This document shows positions 1 to 11,939 of a DNA stretch of 64,000 nt, piece after piece. Location of the stretch: contig NC_071329.1 in assembly GCF_010183535.1 (NCBI RefSeq), positions 15,376,001 to 15,440,000 on the forward strand, in the 5' to 3' direction. Source of the stretch: Caenorhabditis remanei (taxonomy: Eukaryota > Nematoda > Chromadorea > Rhabditida > Rhabditidae). A model generated the notes under the pieces. That model worked only from the letters and a program-made list of their open reading frames with translations, was not told where the DNA came from and searched no databases. The position numbers and the translations under genes were made by a program. Each line of letters opens with the position of its first letter. Position 1 is the stretch's first letter.

Positions 1-869
1 GTTTTGGAGAGTAAAATGGAAATCAAAAAAGCACGGGACGAAAGCTAAATGTTTTTGGTCAGGAAAAAAACTTTCCCTTTTTTTTTGAAAATTCGATTAG
101 TGAAGCAGGGAAACTGGTTTGGTGGAGGAAAATAGGGAGGATGAGCATTTTGGAGCATTTCGAGCGGAAAGAGTAGAATATATAGTATGCATTTTGTGAA
201 TTTTGATGGGGATGAGTTTTGGTATACCTGGATCAGGGTAGAGCGGTATTCCGGCGACGTAACGGGACTCGGGGAAAAAATTCAAATATTTTCTTTGCGG
301 ATCCTACGTTGCTATTTTTCCCAAAAAATAAATTAATTTAACACAAATATAGCCATTTTTTAGGAGTTTTTACAACAATATAAGGCCCTAAAAATTACTT
401 TTTATTCCGCCCAAACATTTTTCCCCATCTCAAAAGCCGCATTCCGCTCCAGTTCTCTGGTGCTCATGGCACCTTTCTGCGTTCCACACACTTATTCATC
501 TCTCCAAGATTCTTGATTTTTGTCCACTGTACTTGAAATCTTTTCGCCTGCACTCACTTCTCCTCCAGCTCTCATGACTCAAAAACAGTCTTATGACAAT
601 TTTCAAATCCGTTGTCCTTCTGAGACCTAGTCATTATTCACCAATACCCTGACAACTAAGATAAAAAGTACATCTCGAGACTTTCCCAATGAGTGATACT
701 ACTGAACATCTTAAATTTGAAAAGCTGGGGTGTCGTTTACGCGGTTTACAATGACTGGAGAAGACTGGGGTGCCTTCGACGCGTGTCTCAAGAGTAAGCT
801 TTCGATTACTGTAATTAATGCTGGTGCGCGTTTGACGCGATTTCGAGATTCATATGACTTTGCAATCTC
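1..869. other. Intergenic stretch, no gene seen
   Basis: AT-rich sequence with only short, compositionally biased reading frames and no exon-like frame with splice sites. I see no RNA gene or clear repeat here. Confidence 0.5.
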
Positions 870-1185
870 AAGATCACCGGGTCATAGAAAGTCCACATGA
901 AGCATATGCGCTCCAAAAAATTCGCCAAAAATTAGCGCGAAATTCAAAAAATGTGTCCAACTAGTGTTTTGAAAATTTGTTTTTTTTTTGACGAATTCGA
1001 TATTTTTCTGCAAGGTTTGCTAGAAAAAAATGGAAGAAAAACGAGAAAATTTTAAACTCCGTATCGTTCGTCTACGTTATAAGCACGCAATTTGGCTGCG
1101 CGGCGACTCAACCTGCCAAGTCGTGTGCAAACGAGATTTCGCGGGATAATAATTTGAATTCATATGAACTAAATATGATCCTGCG
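870..1185. repeat. Dispersed repeat, copy 1 (inverted copy at 27,270-27,565)
   Basis: About 310 bp that matches 27,270-27,565 in opposite orientation. Shared landmarks are the segment with AAGTCCACATGAAGCATATG near 887-910, GCGCGAAATTC near 938, and the block around 1,080-1,135 containing GCGGCGACTCAACC and GTGTGCAAACGAG. Both copies are diverged, so this looks like an old transposon family without a visible coding frame. Confidence 0.55.
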
Positions 1186-3673
1186 CATTTTCTCTGTGAA
1201 TTCACTCGATTTGGAAAAGTTTTCCTGGAAAACCAATTTTTGAAACCATGTTTTTTCAGAAAATTCTTCCTCTTGTTTTCTGCTGGAACGCTAGTCATAA
1301 ATAAGGTATTTGCATACGTACCACAACAAACACTTGTGTTAAACCTACGACACACAATTCTTGGTTCCCAAAAAAAGAGCCCCCTCCCCTTCATTTTGTG
1401 CTCTTTTCATCATAAAACACTCTAATCCACTTGTAATCCTCTCGTGCTGCTTCGGTTAGTAGGGGGATGGACACTTTTTAGGAAAGGAAGAAAGGAACCA
1501 TTTATTCTGACCCACCGGGAGGGTTTTTTGGTTGGTTGACTGACGTATGGAGTTGAAAGATCGAAAATTGTAGTTTTGGCCAGTTTCGGGGGTTAGTTGT
1601 CTTGAATTTTTGGTATCTATGTGTCCCTGTCTCCAGATTTCCAATTTTTAGAACGCTTACTGACTTGTGGACATCTGTCTGTCTGTCTGTCTGTCTGAAC
1701 GTCCAGATGTCCGCACAACACTTGCAAGTGCGAAATCTGAACCCGGATTCATATAATGCGCACGACTTTTTTTTTACTTTTTTTTGAAAATTTCATCAAA
1801 CATGGTCAGAAATAGTATGCCTAATCGACTTTTCATCTTTTTCGCCAAAAAATCCATATTTTACAGGCGTTTCCAAGGCAAAAAGCTGATTTTCAGCTCA
1901 AAACTGGAATTATGAATAATAAAACCATATTTTTCACCCATTTCCTAGCTAAAAATATAATTTTCAGCTCGTTTTCACTCATTTTTGACACAAAATCCGC
2001 TCAAAAATACACTTTTTCCAGGAATTTGTCTGTCTGTCTGTTTGTCGATCTGTGTATCCGAGTGTCCAGATATCCCCACATCCCATTCTCTCATCCTTTC
2101 TGCAAACTAACCTCCTCATCCTCCCTCTGATTTTGCAAACAAGCATGCAAGAAGTCCGAAAGTCACGTCATTTTATTATACGGATTAAAAAGATGCCTCC
2201 TCCCTCTGCCAATGGCTAATGTTTTCATTTCATCTTTGTTTACCACTTTTTGTTTTGTTTCTCAATTTTGACCCAATTTCCCCCGCCCTCTCTTCTCATT
2301 TGCATCACCTCAGTGCATCGTTTTTTGGAGGGTATTTATTGTTTCTGAAAATGGGAAGAAAAGGGAAAGGGGTTGATTGAAACGTTTTGCAAAACTTTGA
2401 AGTCTAGGAAAATGTAGCGTTTTTGAGTGTTTATTGGTGTTTACCAATTTTTTGCTCATTCGATGAGGGAAATACAGGGAAATAATAAATCACCAAGGGT
2501 TTTTCTGTGACGTGACCTAGTTTTTCAAAAATTGAGATATTCCGAAAAATGAAGATTTTCATCAATTTTTTTCCGGTTTTGCTTGAAAAATGGGCCTTAT
2601 ACACAACTGTAGCAAATTTCATGAAGTTTAAAAAAAAAAAGAAACGTTTCATATAAAAAAAATTGTTGTCCTGAAAAATGTGAAAATGTGACACACCTTC
2701 TTTGAAAAATTTAAATTTTCCAAAACCTAGTCCACGAGGAGCTGTCAAAATACATTCCATGTGAAACTTATTCAAGAATCCAGAATTCGAGTTTTCAATC
2801 TCGATTTCGGAATTTGGAAAATGAATTTGAATCTGGGATGCTGAGTCCTGAATCTTGAATACTGAATTCAGAATCCTAATTCTTGATTACTATACCCAGA
2901 CTTCAAAAATCGGAATAAAAAATCTGGAAGAATCTCCTCTTCCAGAAATCAGAATACAGAGTTCAAAATACATCGTCTCGAACTTTGACTCAACTAGTAA
3001 GAATTCAAACTCCAAATTCCTTCAAATTCCTGAGTTCTGAATCTCTAATCTTTCACTACAAATACTATACATCATATCATTTCTTATCCATAATTAAACC
3101 TTTACACATCACAATGTAAGATCAAATTCGTCACAAACTTTCAAATTTCGGCAACATACAAAACAACTCAAATTGCTAGTTTATCGCCGCTTTCTGAGTA
3201 AACTTCTATCTTTGAAACATGCAATTGTTTGATTTTTTTTTCTCGATTTACATTCTTTCATTCTCATTCCTATTCCATTTTTATCACTTCCGTTCTTTTG
3301 CTATTTCCATCATCTCTCCGATTTCCTATTCGCTCATTCGCATTTCCTGCGCCGAATATATCTTTTTGCTATTTTTATTCACATTTCGAATATCTATTTT
3401 CAAGGTAATTTGCACATTCATATCTGCATATTTTTGCTCTTTTCTCGTGCTTCCGAATCACAAAAAGAAAAAGAAGAGAGAAGAAACTTCCGGTAAAAAC
3501 AACTTCATCTTTTCTCGTGAATCTGATTTGGATCTCCGGTTGGAAAAAAGAGGAGGAGGAGGTGGTGGGTGTCTTCCCCCCTACAATTTTCATGATTTAG
3601 ATGCTAAAAGTGATGTCGTTCATAGAAAACGCGTCTGAGGTGCGCCAGACAGTCAAAAAATTACATCTGGCTA
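1186..3673. other. Intergenic, low-complexity sequence
   Basis: No credible gene. It contains a (TCTG)n microsatellite at about 1,675-1,698 and a shorter one near 2,030. About 2,770-3,060 holds a degenerate run of GAATTCTGAATC-like words. Similar word runs recur near 16,780, 26,210, 27,770 and 29,210. Confidence 0.45.
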
Positions 3674-3858
3674 ACTTGTCAAGGGCCGGCCAGGCTTCAA
3701 AAAATGAACCAATTTTTTTCAACTTTTTTAATTTTTCATCGAAAATTTAAAAATATTTTTTCAGAATTTCTTCTTATTCTGCATCGTTTGACTTTTTCGC
3801 AAAAAAATTCAAAAAAAAATATTGTATTTTGGCGCGAAGTACCCGGGCCTTGACAAGT
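3674..3858. repeat. Palindromic dispersed repeat family P1 (ACTTGTCAAGG ends)
   Basis: Starts with ACTTGTCAAGGGCCGG and ends with CCCGGGCCTTGACAAGT, which are inverted ends. The interior has the family's typical GAATTTCTTCTTATTCTG core and a GGCGCGAAGTACCCGGG end block. It is non-coding and has the size and structure of a MITE or foldback element. Confidence 0.7.
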
Positions 3859-4995
3859 ATGAGAAAACGCGTCAAAGGTGCGCCAGATGAGATTGTATAG
3901 CGTGCCTTTAACGCCTTATTCCCAAAAAAAGCGATTCTATGTTTCGTCTATAGTTTGATCACTAGCTTTTATTTTTGATGTGGATGAAGCTCCGCCCACT
4001 TTTTCGCCTCGCCCACTTTCAGTCGTCATGAAAATCTGGCATAGTCGAAATGCAGAGGAATCTTTGTGTCATAGCAAAATAATTTTCATTTTGCAATTTT
4101 GAAAATTTTTCAAATATTCCTCCCACTTTTTTCGTCATCACCATTCCCGCCTCCTCGTCTTCTCATCTCTGTTTTTTCTCAATCTATTGACATGTTGCCA
4201 CCTAATTAATCACATGAAACTGGTTATGAAACACTGAGAAAAGTTGTTCTACATCTTATTAATTTCCGTTAGCCGTCCCCTCCCCCCTCCTCGCTCACCT
4301 GACTGAAGATTAGAAGGGGAGAAGATAGATGCATTAGGAATGCGAAGGGTCAAGAATCACCTTAATGTGGGAAAATTTAGATGAGTTGTGACCTGACTGG
4401 ATAGGATTTTAGTTTAGTGTCAGGCTTGCCACCGAAATTTTTTTAACGGTTTTTTTGGGTTTTTTGGGGTATGTAAACGAACAAATTTTTTTCGCCTCTC
4501 AAAAATTAGTTTTTGATTTTTCGGTTTTGGAAAAAAGTCGATTTTTTGGCAGCTTTTCATTATATGAGTATCTATTTTCAGAACTATTTTAGTTTTTCGA
4601 GTTTTCCGGAGGTAGGCGAATTTTCGTTTGGTCTTTTTCCTGGTCTGGAACCAAGATTAGAATTTCAGGTACGTTTCAGTTTTCTGACCTCCTCTCCTAC
4701 TCATTTCCTCTGCCCGGTGTCGAGGCAAACCACAAAAAAAGCATAAAGAATAAAAACCACCTCCTCTTCTTATCTTGGATAATCTCATCAGCTAAGCTAT
4801 GAGGCTACTAATCTTTGTTGAAAATATCAAGATTTTAATCAGAAGAGATAGAAGATCATCTCATTCTTTTAGCCACTTTCTCCTGTTTTCTGTCGTTTTT
4901 GTTCGAGAAAAAAATAGATATCTGGATTTCTTCTGCCCGGAAGTTGGAAGAGGTTTTTTTCTAGCATTCTTGTAGTATCACATCTTTTTTCCTAT
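3859..4995. other. Intergenic stretch
   Basis: One copy of the short CGCGTCAAAGG...CGCCAGA motif at about 3,864-3,890. No coding exon or RNA gene is apparent. Confidence 0.45.
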
Positions 4996-5177
4996 ACTTG
5001 TCAAGGCAATGTTTTTGAATTTTTTTGAATTTTTCATTGAAAATGTAAATTTCTTTGATGATTTTTCAGAATTTCTTCCAATTTTGAATGATATTCGGAA
5101 ATTTGACTTTTTCGCGGAAGAGTTGAAAAAATTTTAATTTCGAGTTTTGGCGCCAAGTACCCGGGCGTTGACGGGTA
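4996..5177. repeat. P1 palindromic repeat copy
   Basis: Left end ACTTGTCAAGGCA, right end ACCCGGGCGTTGACGGGT. Between them lies the AATTTCTTCCAATTTTGAAT core followed by a TTGGCGCCAAGTACCCGGG block. Confidence 0.65.
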
Positions 5178-7407
5178 TGTGTTTTTTTTTTCATTTCTTC
5201 ACTATTGTTCAGTAGAGCGAAGTTAAAAATCATCATAAAATGGAATTCCTTGAACTAACTACGTGATTTTTCCCAAAAACCATTTCTCTGTATTTTCCTT
5301 TCTCCACCCCGGATTCCTCGTCTGTCCACTTCTCCAAATACCCTAAGAATGTCCAACAGCTTTACGAAATTCTAGCTTTGGATCAGAGAAGTTTAAATTT
5401 CAATCATCTTACCCTAAGGGGGGGGGTCTCCAGCTCATCTTGCCCTTCGTCTACTGATCATCCATCCCACTGGTAGCGAACGTCACGAACGTTCAAAAAG
5501 ATTACACTGTCTAGTCACTGTCTGTTCGAGCAAAAGGTGTTCGAAAGAAAAGTTAGTCAGAAGATAAGAAGATGATAAGAAAGTACTTCTCACCTTGTCA
5601 TTTGCATTTGCACACGGGCCCCTGACCCAAGGGGTTCCTGACGCTTTAGGAGTGCAAATTCTTACTGAAGCTTGAAGGCGCATAGCAAAACAGTTTTCAT
5701 ACAGTATACAAATATTATTCAATCAGCCGTTTCCAACCGAATTTAGTGAAGTTTTGGGGTAACGTGGCCGTGTAACTCCGCCCACTTATGTATTAAGCAA
5801 GATTTATAAACTTTTTCGTAACCTCCGCGATTTCATCTATCTAATGATATAGGTTGTATTCCAATTTAGGTCTAGACTAGTCACTTGGTAGTCTAGTTTC
5901 AGATTTTTTGGAATTTTAAGACAATATGGGCGGAGCCTTACCCTTACCGGTTCATTCAATCCAAGAAGAATTCGAGATTTTTGATTTCTTCTCAGAACCT
6001 GATGAATCCCCTCGTTAAGAACGCATTACCGTCTTAGTGACGGCGGGGGTTGCCTCCTATAAAGCCTCCTATAAAATTGGAAGATTATTTCTTCAAAAAA
6101 TTCTTCAAAAAACACAATTTCTTCTCTCTCCAAACAACAAAAATTGTCCCAGGTAATCCGATCTGTTCCATGTTTTTTTCTTGCATCCGTTCATACAATT
6201 TTTTGTTGTTCTCGAACTCTTTTTTCTCGAATTTCATATTTTTGAAAATGTTTATAGTTTGACACCGTCGTTTTATTACAGGTAGTTTGTGTTTCCTGAC
6301 TCTTGAGGATCTTTTCTTGGTGTCTAGTCCCCAATGTCCCATTGTCTCTAAGGAAAAGTCTTCCCTTCTCGGTGAGCAGGTGCTCATCCTTCCTTTATGT
6401 GTTGAGGGACAAAAGAAAAGTGAAAAGATGGAGGAAGACCTCTTGTTGCTAGGCGATTAGGAATACTTATGGGCGGCTTTTTGAGATATTAGATAGGTCA
6501 GCTTTTATATTTTGACATTTTTTTGGACAGGGGGGGGGGGGGGGATGACGAGCTGCAGAGCAAAATGAAGGGAAGACCAAATCTTACATTTGTTGTTTTA
6601 TTTTTCATAGTTGTCAACTTTTTACACTGACCAACAATTACAGTGACAAACTACACTGACCATCTTCTTCCTACTAATGGAATAGTTCTGTCTGTCCGTC
6701 CGACGCTTCTCCCTGAATAACTTTTTTCTCTCTGAACCGTTTCAAAAGATGTTTGGGGGTATAACCATGAACCTCCGAGCGCTTCAATTTTTTGGACCCC
6801 GGGTGTCGAATTACTGTAGGATTACTGTAGCTACCGTAACCCAAAAATGAAAAAGTGTTTCAAACAGAACGAGGGGAGACCAGACTGGGGTGGTAACAAC
6901 CTTGACCCCTCAGCATGACACCCAAAAAAAGTTGGGTCGGTTGCTGTAGGATTACGGTAGTTACAGAGTTTTGAACATTAACAGTCGAATCTGAATACCT
7001 TGGAAGGTTCAGATCCCCACTGATCGAGTACGTTGATAAATTTATTAGCTCTGTAGTCTCGTACTTTTCCTTGAAGTAATTTGCAGGATTTCCACTGCCA
7101 TACCCCTGAAAGGGTACTGTAGCTACAGTAACCCAAAAATCGGAAACGCAGGTTAAAACTGAAAATATGGGGCCCATACTTTGGTTGTGACTCCCTGGGC
7201 ACCTTAACACAATACTCCAAAAATTTGAGCCAGTTTGGCCGCAACATCCAGAAATTCCCGAAAGTTTCCAGAATGTTCCAGAAACTTCTTGAAACTTTCA
7301 AAAACTTGAAACTACCAGAGAGTTCTAGAAAATTTCAGAAATTAATAGAACCGTTCAAAAAAATCTAGACTTTTACAGAACCTTACAGTTCAAAATTTTG
7401 AATTTCA
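5178..7407. other. Intergenic stretch with simple repeats
   Basis: No credible exon. Contains a homopolymer run of G at 6,531-6,544. CACTGACC/CAGTGACA-type words lie around 6,625-6,665 and are related to the CACTGTAAC repeats near 33,100. Several TACTGTAG words lie between 6,815 and 7,130. Confidence 0.4.
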
Positions 7408-7970
7408 GCGGGAATTCAAATATTCTAGAACCTTCTAGAAACTTCTAGAGAAGCGTTTGAATTTCGGCGGAATTCAAATATTCTAGAACCTTCTAGAAAC
7501 TTTTAGAGAAACTTTTGATATTCAGCGGGAATTCAAATATTCTAGAACCTTCTAGAAACTTCTAGAAAAACTTTTGATATTCAGCGGGAATTCAAATATT
7601 CTAGAACCTTCTAGAAACTTCTAGAGAAACTTTTGATATTCAGCGGGAATTCAAATATTCTAGAACCTTCTAGAAACTTCTAGAGAAACTTTTGATATTC
7701 AGCGGGAATTCAAATATTCTAGAACCTTCTAGAAACTTCTAGAAAAACTTTTGATATTCAGCGGGAATTCAAATATTCTAGAACCTTCTAGAAACTTCTA
7801 GAGAAACTTTTGATATTCAGCGGGAATTCAAATATTCTAGAACCTTCTAGAAACTTCTAGAGAAACTTTTGATATTCAGCGGGAATTCAAATATTCTAGA
7901 ACCTTCTAGAAACTTCTAGAAAAACTTTTGAATTTCGGCGGGAATTCACATATTCTAGAACCTTCTAGAG
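7408..7970. repeat. 59-bp tandem array of heat-shock-element pentamers
   Basis: About 9.5 copies of a 59-bp unit. Each unit carries TTCTAGAACCTTCTAGAAAC followed by TTCTAGAGAA, that is TTCnnGAAnnTTCnnGAAnnTTCnnGA. This is an uninterrupted run of the alternating GAA/TTC pentamers that HSF-1 binds. Units differ by only a few bases (GAGAAA versus GAAAAA, TGATATTCAG versus TGAATTTCGG), so the array is young or homogenised. Caenorhabditis Helitrons are known to carry HSF-1-site repeats, so a Helitron origin is likely but not proven. Confidence 0.85.
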
Positions 7971-8450
7971 ATTTCTTTACACGAGTTAGTTTCAGTGCTT
8001 TGACTACGGGTAAATGGATGAAATCCAGTTTTCCCTGAACTGCCCAAAATTGTTAAGCGGCAAAGCGGCGCACTCAAGAAGAAATCATGAAGCAACAGTC
8101 CACAAAGTTGAAAGGAAGAATAAGACTTTCGAGGAACCATCTCAAATGTCCATGTTATGAAAAGTTCCGGTTTTTGCATTGCTGTAGTGTCGGAGAAAGT
8201 AATAAACGTAGTAAAATGGTTATATATTCACGAGGAGTTCTTTGGTTTAGTGAAAACACTTTTATCGTTTTTTGGTGTTTTCTTAAAGTTTAGAAAAAAA
8301 AGTCAGAGAAATTTTTTTTGGCAGCATCCTCAACAAAAATGAAAGAGAAAGAGAATCATATTAACATTACATTCATCTGAAAAACTTATTTGGATTCAGA
8401 AAATTATTTCCAGCAACTCCTACACAACCTTCAAGCCAACTGAATCCAGC

Positions 8451-8484
8451 GAAAATCGCGGCGTAGCCGCGAATTTTCTGCTGG
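8451..8484. mobile_element. Candidate Helitron 3' terminus
   Basis: A hairpin (GAAAATCGCGGC, loop GTA, GCCGCGAATTTTC, one-base bulge) is followed by TGCTGG and then T. Helitrons end in a short GC-rich hairpin plus CTRR and insert before a host T. CTGG then T fits that rule. The matching 5' TC end has not been located, so the element's extent is unknown. The HSE array lies 480 bp to the left and could be internal to it. Confidence 0.35.
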
Positions 8485-10092
8485 TCTTACACTAACAAAA
8501 ATTCCTATATTCTTTTTAATTCGTTATAAAAATAAGTCGTGGCCTAGGATTCGAAAACTCGGCCATCACAGCTAAAACAAGTGCTACCGTAATATTTTGG
8601 AAAGGGAAATTTTGAATTTTTTTAAAAATAATTGAAAATCGCTCCAAAAGAGTGACGTCATCCCTTTATGAACGAGTTGACGGATCCGAGGCCAGGACTA
8701 CCCATTGTAGGGTCTTTTTAAGGATATGCGATTTTAGAAAAAAATTTAATTTAAAGTTTTTCATGATACACGTTTCATCTTCATGATAGTTTAGTTTTTT
8801 TTTCAAACTTTTTCTCAAATTTTTTGACTTCCTGTTTCAGCTTGACCTCACACAGTTCCACCCTAATCTGGTCTTTGCTCAGAAATCTACCTGACTCATT
8901 GTCTACTGTCTACTGCTTACTGTCTACTAACCACATGATACGGTCTCTGTTCCTCATCTCATTACCACTTTCATTTCCTTATTTTCTATCTTATGGTAGA
9001 CCGGAAACCAACTCTGAGTAAGACGGGAAATTGAGAAAACTTTACAGTTACGGGGGTGGAGCTAAGGGAGAAGATATATAAGTTGGCCAGATTCTACTAC
9101 GTACCACGGCGTCTGGGTGTGAGCACTGTAACTCAATGCGCTCCACTAGATTTGGAGGGAAATTCAATTTTAATTTTTTTAAATTAGACGTTCTACTGTG
9201 GCATTTTGATGCGCAGTTTAATCGACCAATTATTGAACCGATTTACGCCAGTTTTCCTGCATTTTAGTTCCGTACAACAGCTGAACTTATGATTCTCATC
9301 TCCTTCCCTGAAAAAATCTCTGAACCCGAAAGTTGGGAGCATTCTCTAAAAGTGAAGTCATCGGTTCCATTTTCATCATGCTTCACTGAATTGGTTAGTG
9401 GGGAAAGATCGACTTGGACTTACTGACCTCTAAGTAAAAGAAACTAGAAAAAAGAAGTTCAGAGAACTCATTGGCTTCATTTTCATGTCTCAGGAGCATT
9501 TTTTTGTCTCTATGTACCGACATTCAGATTCCGGCTATCTTCTGACCACAATAGTTGAAAACTCTAAGATCAGAATGCTTATTTGATAGCGTGTACCTAA
9601 AAGTTCTCTCAAAATTAGATTTGTCTTATTATCGGATTATCGAGAGCCCAGGTGTCCAAGGTAGCTTTTCCCAGAAAAATTAAGAAAGTTCTGACCGGAA
9701 ATAGGTTAAAGGGAGAATTTAAAATAAAAAAAGCCAGATCATTTAAAATCGGATATCATTGAAAACTAACTAAAAACTTCTAAAATGTTGAATCAAAACG
9801 CGTCAAAGTCACGCCAGATCTTCGATTTAAAATGTTCGGAGTTCCAAAATGCGCAGTAGGCACGTTTTCTTTGAATTTTCTACTCGAAACGGGCCAAAGG
9901 CACGCCAGATTCCCGCATTTTTGAACAATTTTTGTTGAAAAATCGGTGTTTTCTGGCTTTTTCAACTCAAAAAAAACCTCATTTTTAGTCCATTTTTAGT
10001 GGAAAGTTCACATTCTCAGTTCGAAATGCGCTGAAGGTACGCCAGACAAAAATTTAAATTTTCGAATTTTTTCACTTGAAACGCGTCAAAGG
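8485..10092. other. Intergenic stretch
   Basis: No credible gene. Copies of the short CGCGTCAAAGGCACGCCAGA motif occur at about 9,796-9,821 and 9,886-9,911, with a further one at about 10,020-10,048. Confidence 0.4.
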
Positions 10093-10203
10093 CAGAGTTG
10101 CATGGAATTCCGACTTCCGACTTCCGACTTCCGGGCATTTTTATCATTCCGACTTCCGACTTCCGATTTCCGGATAAGAAATTTTCACATCCATGCAACT
10201 CTG
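10093..10203. mobile_element. 111-bp hAT-like MITE with 8-bp target duplication
   Basis: Perfect 13-bp inverted ends CAGAGTTGCATGG / CCATGCAACTCTG are flanked on both sides by GTCAAAGG (10,085-10,092 and 10,204-10,211). An 8-bp duplication and a CAG-type start are typical of hAT transposons. The interior is repeats of CCGACTTCCGACTT. It inserted into a copy of the CGCGTCAAAGGCACACCAG motif, whose two halves are still readable on either side. Confidence 0.85.
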
Positions 10204-10255
10204 GTCAAAGGCACACCAGGTTCCCCCGCCCTAAGAATCATAAAACCTATTATCA

Positions 10256-10382
10256 CGTCACGCTTCTTACAACTGCGCTCTACCGAAACCGAAGAAAATT
10301 GCATGCGAAATTGAGAGACTCAGAGAAAAAGAGACATCTTTCAAGAGCATTTTGATGGAGTGCAGTTGTAAGAACTGTGACC
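10256..10382. repeat. P2 dispersed repeat (CTTACAACNGCGCTCTACCGAAA ends), copy 1
   Basis: About 125 bp. The left end is CACGCTTCTTACAACTGCGC, and the right end includes GGAGTGCAGTTGTAAGAACT, so the ends are inverted. The interior is an A-rich block with GAGAGACTCAGAGAAAAAG. Other copies are at about 15,097, 19,148, 23,247 (inverted) and 34,842. Confidence 0.7.
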
Positions 10383-10929
10383 TGAAAATTCTGAAATTTC
10401 AAAGATCACGCCATCTAGTTCTAAAAACTCACGAACCTGCAGCTAGGGAAATAACAGAATCTTGAACATTGACTTCTTCTGAAATTTCGAACATCTCCAA
10501 AGATCTCTAAAAACAGAAGTTCCTTTTCTGACTTGTCGATCACTCATTTCTCTCTCTCTCCCACTCAAAATCCTTCCTGTCTCTCTATCCATTCTGTCTG
10601 TTGCTGCCTTTTTGCCCGCCGGGCTCTTCTTATTCCTTCGAAAACTTCTCATCTCCGTTTTCGTCTCGTCTTACAGCAAAAAAGAAGAAAAAAGGGTGTG
10701 AAAAATGACACAATCTCTGAAAAAGACGAGAATGTGTCTTCTGCAAACTTCTTCTTTTTATTCGCTCTTTTTTTTGTTTGTAGTCACCAATTTTTTTTTC
10801 TAATTTTCTCTTTTTCCATTCATTGCGTCGGTGTTGGGAGAGAAGAGTGTCACTTGCACTCTTCCATGGAATATTTTGTTTCAAAAAAAAGTTTTTTGCG
10901 TCAGATTTTCCTTTTAGAAAATGTTTGGG

Positions 10930-11379
10930 TTTTGACCTGGCTTCAAAAAGAAACGTCCGGAAAATTTTCGAAGGCTTTTTGGCCCTGTCCGAAGGCCCAG
11001 CTTCAAAAAAAGGACCAATTTTTTTTGACAAATTTTCAGTTTTTCATTGAAAAAGTTTTTAGATAGTTTTGTGGAAAGGGCACGACCTTCTTCGTGCGTT
11101 TTTGAAAATTTCGTCGTTTCTGGCGTACCGTTGGCGTGTTTTCCTTGATGTCATGTATTCTATAAATTTTGATTTTTTTAAAGATTTTTTCTGAAATTTC
11201 AATGCCAGTCTTCAAAAAATGAACCAATTTTTCATCGAAAATGTGAACATCTTTGATGATTTTTCAGAATTTCTTCTAATTCTGAATGATAGTCGAAAAT
11301 TTGAAATTTTCGAGAAAAGATTCTAAAAATTCGAAAAATTTTGAATTTCCCGCCAAGTACTCGCGCTTTAACAAGTATG
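10930..11379. repeat. Two partial P1 repeats
   Basis: About 10,930-11,060 has the CGAAGGC-CAGCTTCAAAAAA end and poly-T block of P1 only. About 11,200-11,379 has the AATTTCTTCTAATTCTGAAT core and finishes CGCGCTTTAACAAGT, a decayed P1 end. Confidence 0.5.
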
Positions 11380-11814
11380 GCTTTCTGCCTGTGTATCTGA
11401 ATACTTGAATGTCTGTCCATATGTCCATGAGTCCAAATTTCCGTCCATATGTCCGTCTGTTCGTCCGGATGCCCCGTCTGTCTCCATTTCCCACTACCTA
11501 CATATCTTTGACCTCCTTGATCTATATATCTCATCCTTTTCCATTTCAAATTTACATTTTTCTTCTCTTTCTCTTCAACCAATGGACACGTGCACACATT
11601 CCCTTTTTTCTCAATTTCTACACGCTCCGAATAATCAGTCAGGTGATAATATTATATTTGCGTACAACTAGATAATCCGAATCAAAAAAAATCTAATCTG
11701 CGCGCACATATGGAATTATCGGATATGCTACAATAAATGTGTGCTTATGTTTTCAGTTTCAGTTTTTCTCTCTTTTTTCAACAACTCTAAAAACGAAAAA
11801 ACGCAAAAGATATC

Positions 11815-11939
11815 TGCACGAAGTGGGATTCGAACCCACGCACCCATACGAGTACCAGAACACCCAGAAGAGACCTCGAACTCGAGGCAAGCAATTCATC
11901 GCTTGAGTCTGGCGCCTTAGACCACTCGGCCATCCGTGC
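11815..11939 (-). tRNA. tRNA-Leu(CAA), intron-containing
   Basis: Read on the minus strand, the acceptor 5' half GCACGGA pairs with TTCGTGC before discriminator A. The D arm GGCCGAGTGGTCTAAGGC is the class II leucine type. The anticodon stem CCAGA leads to loop CTCAAG with anticodon CAA. An intron of about 40 nt follows the anticodon loop, and the second TCTGG closes the stem. The long variable arm pairs ACTC with GGGT. The T arm GTGGGTTCGAATCCCAC carries the B box. A TTTT run lies just downstream on the minus strand as a Pol III terminator. The exact intron borders are uncertain by a few bases. Confidence 0.95.

Noticed and set aside
3219..3638. 139-codon plus-strand open frame
   Set aside because: Phe/Ile/Ser-rich translation of pyrimidine-rich DNA with no domain, splice logic or conserved pattern.
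7408..7970. CRISPR-like array
   Set aside because: The 59-bp units are contiguous with no unique spacers, and the genome is eukaryotic. It is a minisatellite.
10533..11066. 177-codon plus-strand frame and overlapping 133-codon minus-strand frame
   Set aside because: Composition-driven: a pyrimidine-rich stretch runs into a P1 repeat. Overlapping frames on both strands are of similar quality.
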